Below are positions 62,067 to 64,000 of a stretch of DNA of 64,000 nt, one piece after another. Origin of the DNA: Gemmatimonas phototrophica (GTDB lineage Bacteria > Gemmatimonadota > Gemmatimonadetes > Gemmatimonadales > Gemmatimonadaceae); NCBI GenBank assembly GCA_945869195.1, contig CAMBNV010000001.1, positions 124,001 to 188,000 of the forward strand, written 5' to 3'. The translations under genes and the position numbers were made by a program. The notes beneath the pieces were generated by a model. The model was not told the origin of the DNA. It made no database searches and saw only the letters and a program-made list of their open reading frames with translations. Numbering within the stretch: position 1 is the stretch's first letter; each line of letters starts with the position of its first letter.

Positions 62067-64000
62067 CCCAGATCGCCGCTGGGGGAACGACCGCGCACAA
62101 TCCCTTCCACTCGGCGGCTCGGATCGAACCAGCGGGCTGCCGCTCTACGCATCCGCGCCGGCGTAACGGAACCAATATCTTCGGGATAGCGTGCGATTTC
62201 CTCTAGCGTGCCATGCATCCAGGCGTCCGCAATCTCACCGAGCACCGACGCGCCGGATCCCTTGCGGAGCTGCCAGGCGCCAATCGCGTGGCGCCGTGCC
62301 CGTTCGAGTTCATCGGGACGTACTTCCTCCGCGACAAAGCGCGCGAACTCGCGGAGGAGACTCTCCCGCGCCTGTTCCTCTTTCTCCGGCGAGGTCGCGA
62401 TGTACGCCGCAAAGCTCCCACCGACCCGTCGGACGAACGGGCGGGCCATGACCGCATAGGCGAGTGACTGGCGGTCTCGTAGCTCCTCAAAGAACCGACC
62501 GCCGAGTCCGCTCGCGACACTACTCAGCATCTCGGCGTCGAAGCGCGAGGGGTCGCCGTACGATGGTCCATCAAAGAGCAGGGAAAGTGCCGTCTGCGCC
62601 TTCTCTCGCTCTTCGACGCAGACGCGGGAGAGCAGCGGCCAGGGCAGAACCTGCACCGCCGGCACCGCCGTGTGGCGCAGGGGGTCGAACCGACTCGCCA
62701 GGAGGTCAGCGGCCTGCTGTGGGTCGATGTCGCCGACGGCGACGAGCACCGAGGACGAGTGCGGCACGCGCTCGGTGTGCCACTGTGCGATTCGGTCGCG
62801 CGTTATCGCGCCAATCGACTCCTCGGTACCAAGCGTGGATCGGCCAAATGGATGCCCGGGCCAGGCGGCGGCGGCGGCGAGTCGCATGGGTTGGCGATAC
62901 ATGTCGTCGCGGAGCGAGGCGAGGGCCGCGATCGCGACAGCCCGCTCGGCCTCCACACCGTCCGCGGGAAAGAGGGGCGACAGCACGAGGTCGGCGAGCA
63001 GCTCAGCCGCCGCGCCGAACTGACGTGCCGGAACACCGAGCGTCCACTGCATGGTCTCGGTGCCGACGCTCGCGGAGGGGATCCCGCCGAGCAACTCGGC
63101 GTCCTCGGCGAGACGCGATGCCGTACGCCGCGCGGTGCCTCGGAGCACGGCGCGCGCCATCAGCGTCGTGATGCCGCTCTCCGCCTCGGTTTCCTGGACT
63201 ACACCGCCGACAATGAAGCAGCCAAGATGCGCGAGTGCCGCCCCTGGACGGCGCCGCACGAGAATCGGCACGCCATGCGCCGACCGAAAGAGGTGAATGC
63301 CATCGACGACACGCTCACACTGGGCCACCAACTTTCGTGGTGAGGGAGTCGCCACGGAAGGTGCGGTCGGCTCGATCGGTGCCGGTCGCTCGGACTCGAG
63401 CGCCCGGCGCACTGCGGTGGCATCGACGCCGAGCGCGGCGGTACCCCGCGGGCGATACGTCACCAGCGCCGCCTGCTCGGGATCGATCCACCGCTCGGCG
63501 ACCTCGGTGATGCGGGCCGCATCGACGGCGAAGAGGGCCTCGTGATACGTCACCCCGCGACCCCAGTCGCCACGGAGTTCCCAGGACCCGAGAAAGTTGG
63601 CCTGACCGTCGGTGGATTCAAGGCCGCGCAGCCACTGGGCCTCGAGGAGGCAGCGCGCGCGTTCGATTTCTCCGGCGGAGACCTCCCCCTCGCGCACCCG
63701 GCGCAGCTGGTCCCAGATCGCACGCGCGGCCGCCGGGAGATCGGTGGCGCGGGCGCGGGCATGCACGACGAAGACACCCAGTTCAGTGGGCGCGTAACCG
63801 TAGGCCGTGACACTCGACACGAGCCGCCGATCGCGCGCCGCACGCACGAGCCGCGAGGCACGACCGCCGGCGAGCACCGTGGCAAGGACCTCGAGCGCGG
63901 GCGTGTCTGCGTGCGCAAGCTCTGGTGTACGCCAACCGAACACCAGCTCGGCCTGGGCGATGTCACCTTCCCAGTCGCGGGTGCGAAACCCCGGCAGCTC
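62063..64000 (-). CDS. M16-family zinc peptidase (insulinase-like), 5' end beyond window
   Basis: The last 645 codons of a long M16 protein. The frame is open to the right edge, so the start and the first catalytic domain with the HxxEH site lie outside. Visible are the end of the first half (AELVFGWRTPEL) and the complete second half, in which domain-like segments LGCFIVGGVVQE and LRDRQSLAYAVMARP are typical of M16. No HxxEH is seen in the second half, so it would be the non-catalytic half of a fused two-part enzyme, as in PqqL-like proteins. Ends in CTAG shared with the pseudogene. Confidence 0.85.
   Translation of the reverse strand, partial: ELPGFRTRDWEGDIAQAELVFGWRTPELAHADTPALEVLATVLAGGRASRLVRAARDRRLVSSVTAYGYAPTELGVFVVHARARATDLPAAARAIWDQLRRVREGEVSAGEIERARCLLEAQWLRGLESTDGQANFLGSWELRGDWGRGVTYHEALFAVDAARITEVAERWIDPEQAALVTYRPRGTAALGVDATAVRRALESERPAPIEPTAPSVATPSPRKLVAQCERVVDGIHLFRSAHGVPILVRRRPGAALAHLGCFIVGGVVQETEAESGITTLMARAVLRGTARRTASRLAEDAELLGGIPSASVGTETMQWTLGVPARQFGAAAELLADLVLSPLFPADGVEAERAVAIAALASLRDDMYRQPMRLAAAAAWPGHPFGRSTLGTEESIGAITRDRIAQWHTERVPHSSSVLVAVGDIDPQQAADLLASRFDPLRHTAVPAVQVLPWPLLSRVCVEEREKAQTALSLLFDGPSYGDPSRFDAEMLSSVASGLGGRFFEELRDRQSLAYAVMARPFVRRVGGSFAAYIATSPEKEEQARESLLREFARFVAEEVRPDELERARRHAIGAWQLRKGSGASVLGEIADAWMHGTLEEIARYPEDIGSVTPARMRRAAARWFDPSRRVEGIVRGRSPSGDLG

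Overview
This is a GC-rich, densely packed chromosomal segment from a diderm bacterium. LptF/LptG, MlaE/MlaD, a type IVa pilus secretin, several beta-barrel proteins and an Oar-like TonB-dependent receptor show an outer membrane. The combination of pilSR/pilA/pilMNOPQ with aroC-aroK-topA-trmFO-xerC-hslVU, the Oar-like receptor and the style of the small secreted proteins suggest Gemmatimonadota. That placement is inference; no rRNA or other phylogenetic marker lies in the window. No tRNA, rRNA, insertion sequence, prophage or CRISPR array was seen.

Left half (1-26.7 kb), almost all on the minus strand. Read in the direction of transcription it begins with a four-gene run joined by GTGA/ATGA overlaps: sensor kinase pilS, sigma-54 activator pilR, a Dpm1-like GT2 glycosyltransferase and a TMTC/PMT-like membrane glycosyltransferase. 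The major pilin pilA follows, behind a good sigma-54 -24/-12 promoter and ahead of a strong terminator. Next come three minor-pilin genes, pilMNOPQ and a second terminator, then aroC-aroK-topA-trmFO-xerC-hslV-hslU-argF. The run ends with a tightly coupled set: flavin monooxygenase, BASS-type transporter, SDR epimerase and Bcp peroxiredoxin. A DUF350 protein and a truncated transglycosylase lie at the window edge.

Middle (26.7-43.2 kb): arfB; three envelope or secreted proteins; an S4-domain protein; an esterase with a repeat tail; infA; pnuC-nadR for NAD salvage; the pilus motors pilB and pilT with platform pilC; comEA; an M28 lipoprotein; and a plus-strand lipid-transport run lptF-lptG-mlaE-mlaD. 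Together with the left half this gives nearly the full core of a type IVa pilus/DNA-uptake machine (pilD and the ComEC channel are not here).

Right part (43.2-64 kb): an Oar-like receptor, an APC permease, a small membrane protein with ctaB (haem O synthesis), an M24 peptidase, an orphan V4R-like protein, DUF92 with a flavin reductase, a ccmABCD-ppa block (cytochrome c maturation), acs, a DsbA-like protein, small unknowns, a cNMP-binding protein, an M28 peptidase, a wrecked DUF2461 pseudogene and a 5'-truncated M16 peptidase.

The most interesting points are the two glycosyltransferases built into the pilSR operon next to a sigma-54-driven pilin, which I read as a candidate pilin glycosylation module. 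The others are a 14-bp repeat that builds a chain of GTGA stop/start overlaps between two minor-pilin genes, a LptF with a long repeat-containing insert, and the internally deleted DUF2461 remnant.
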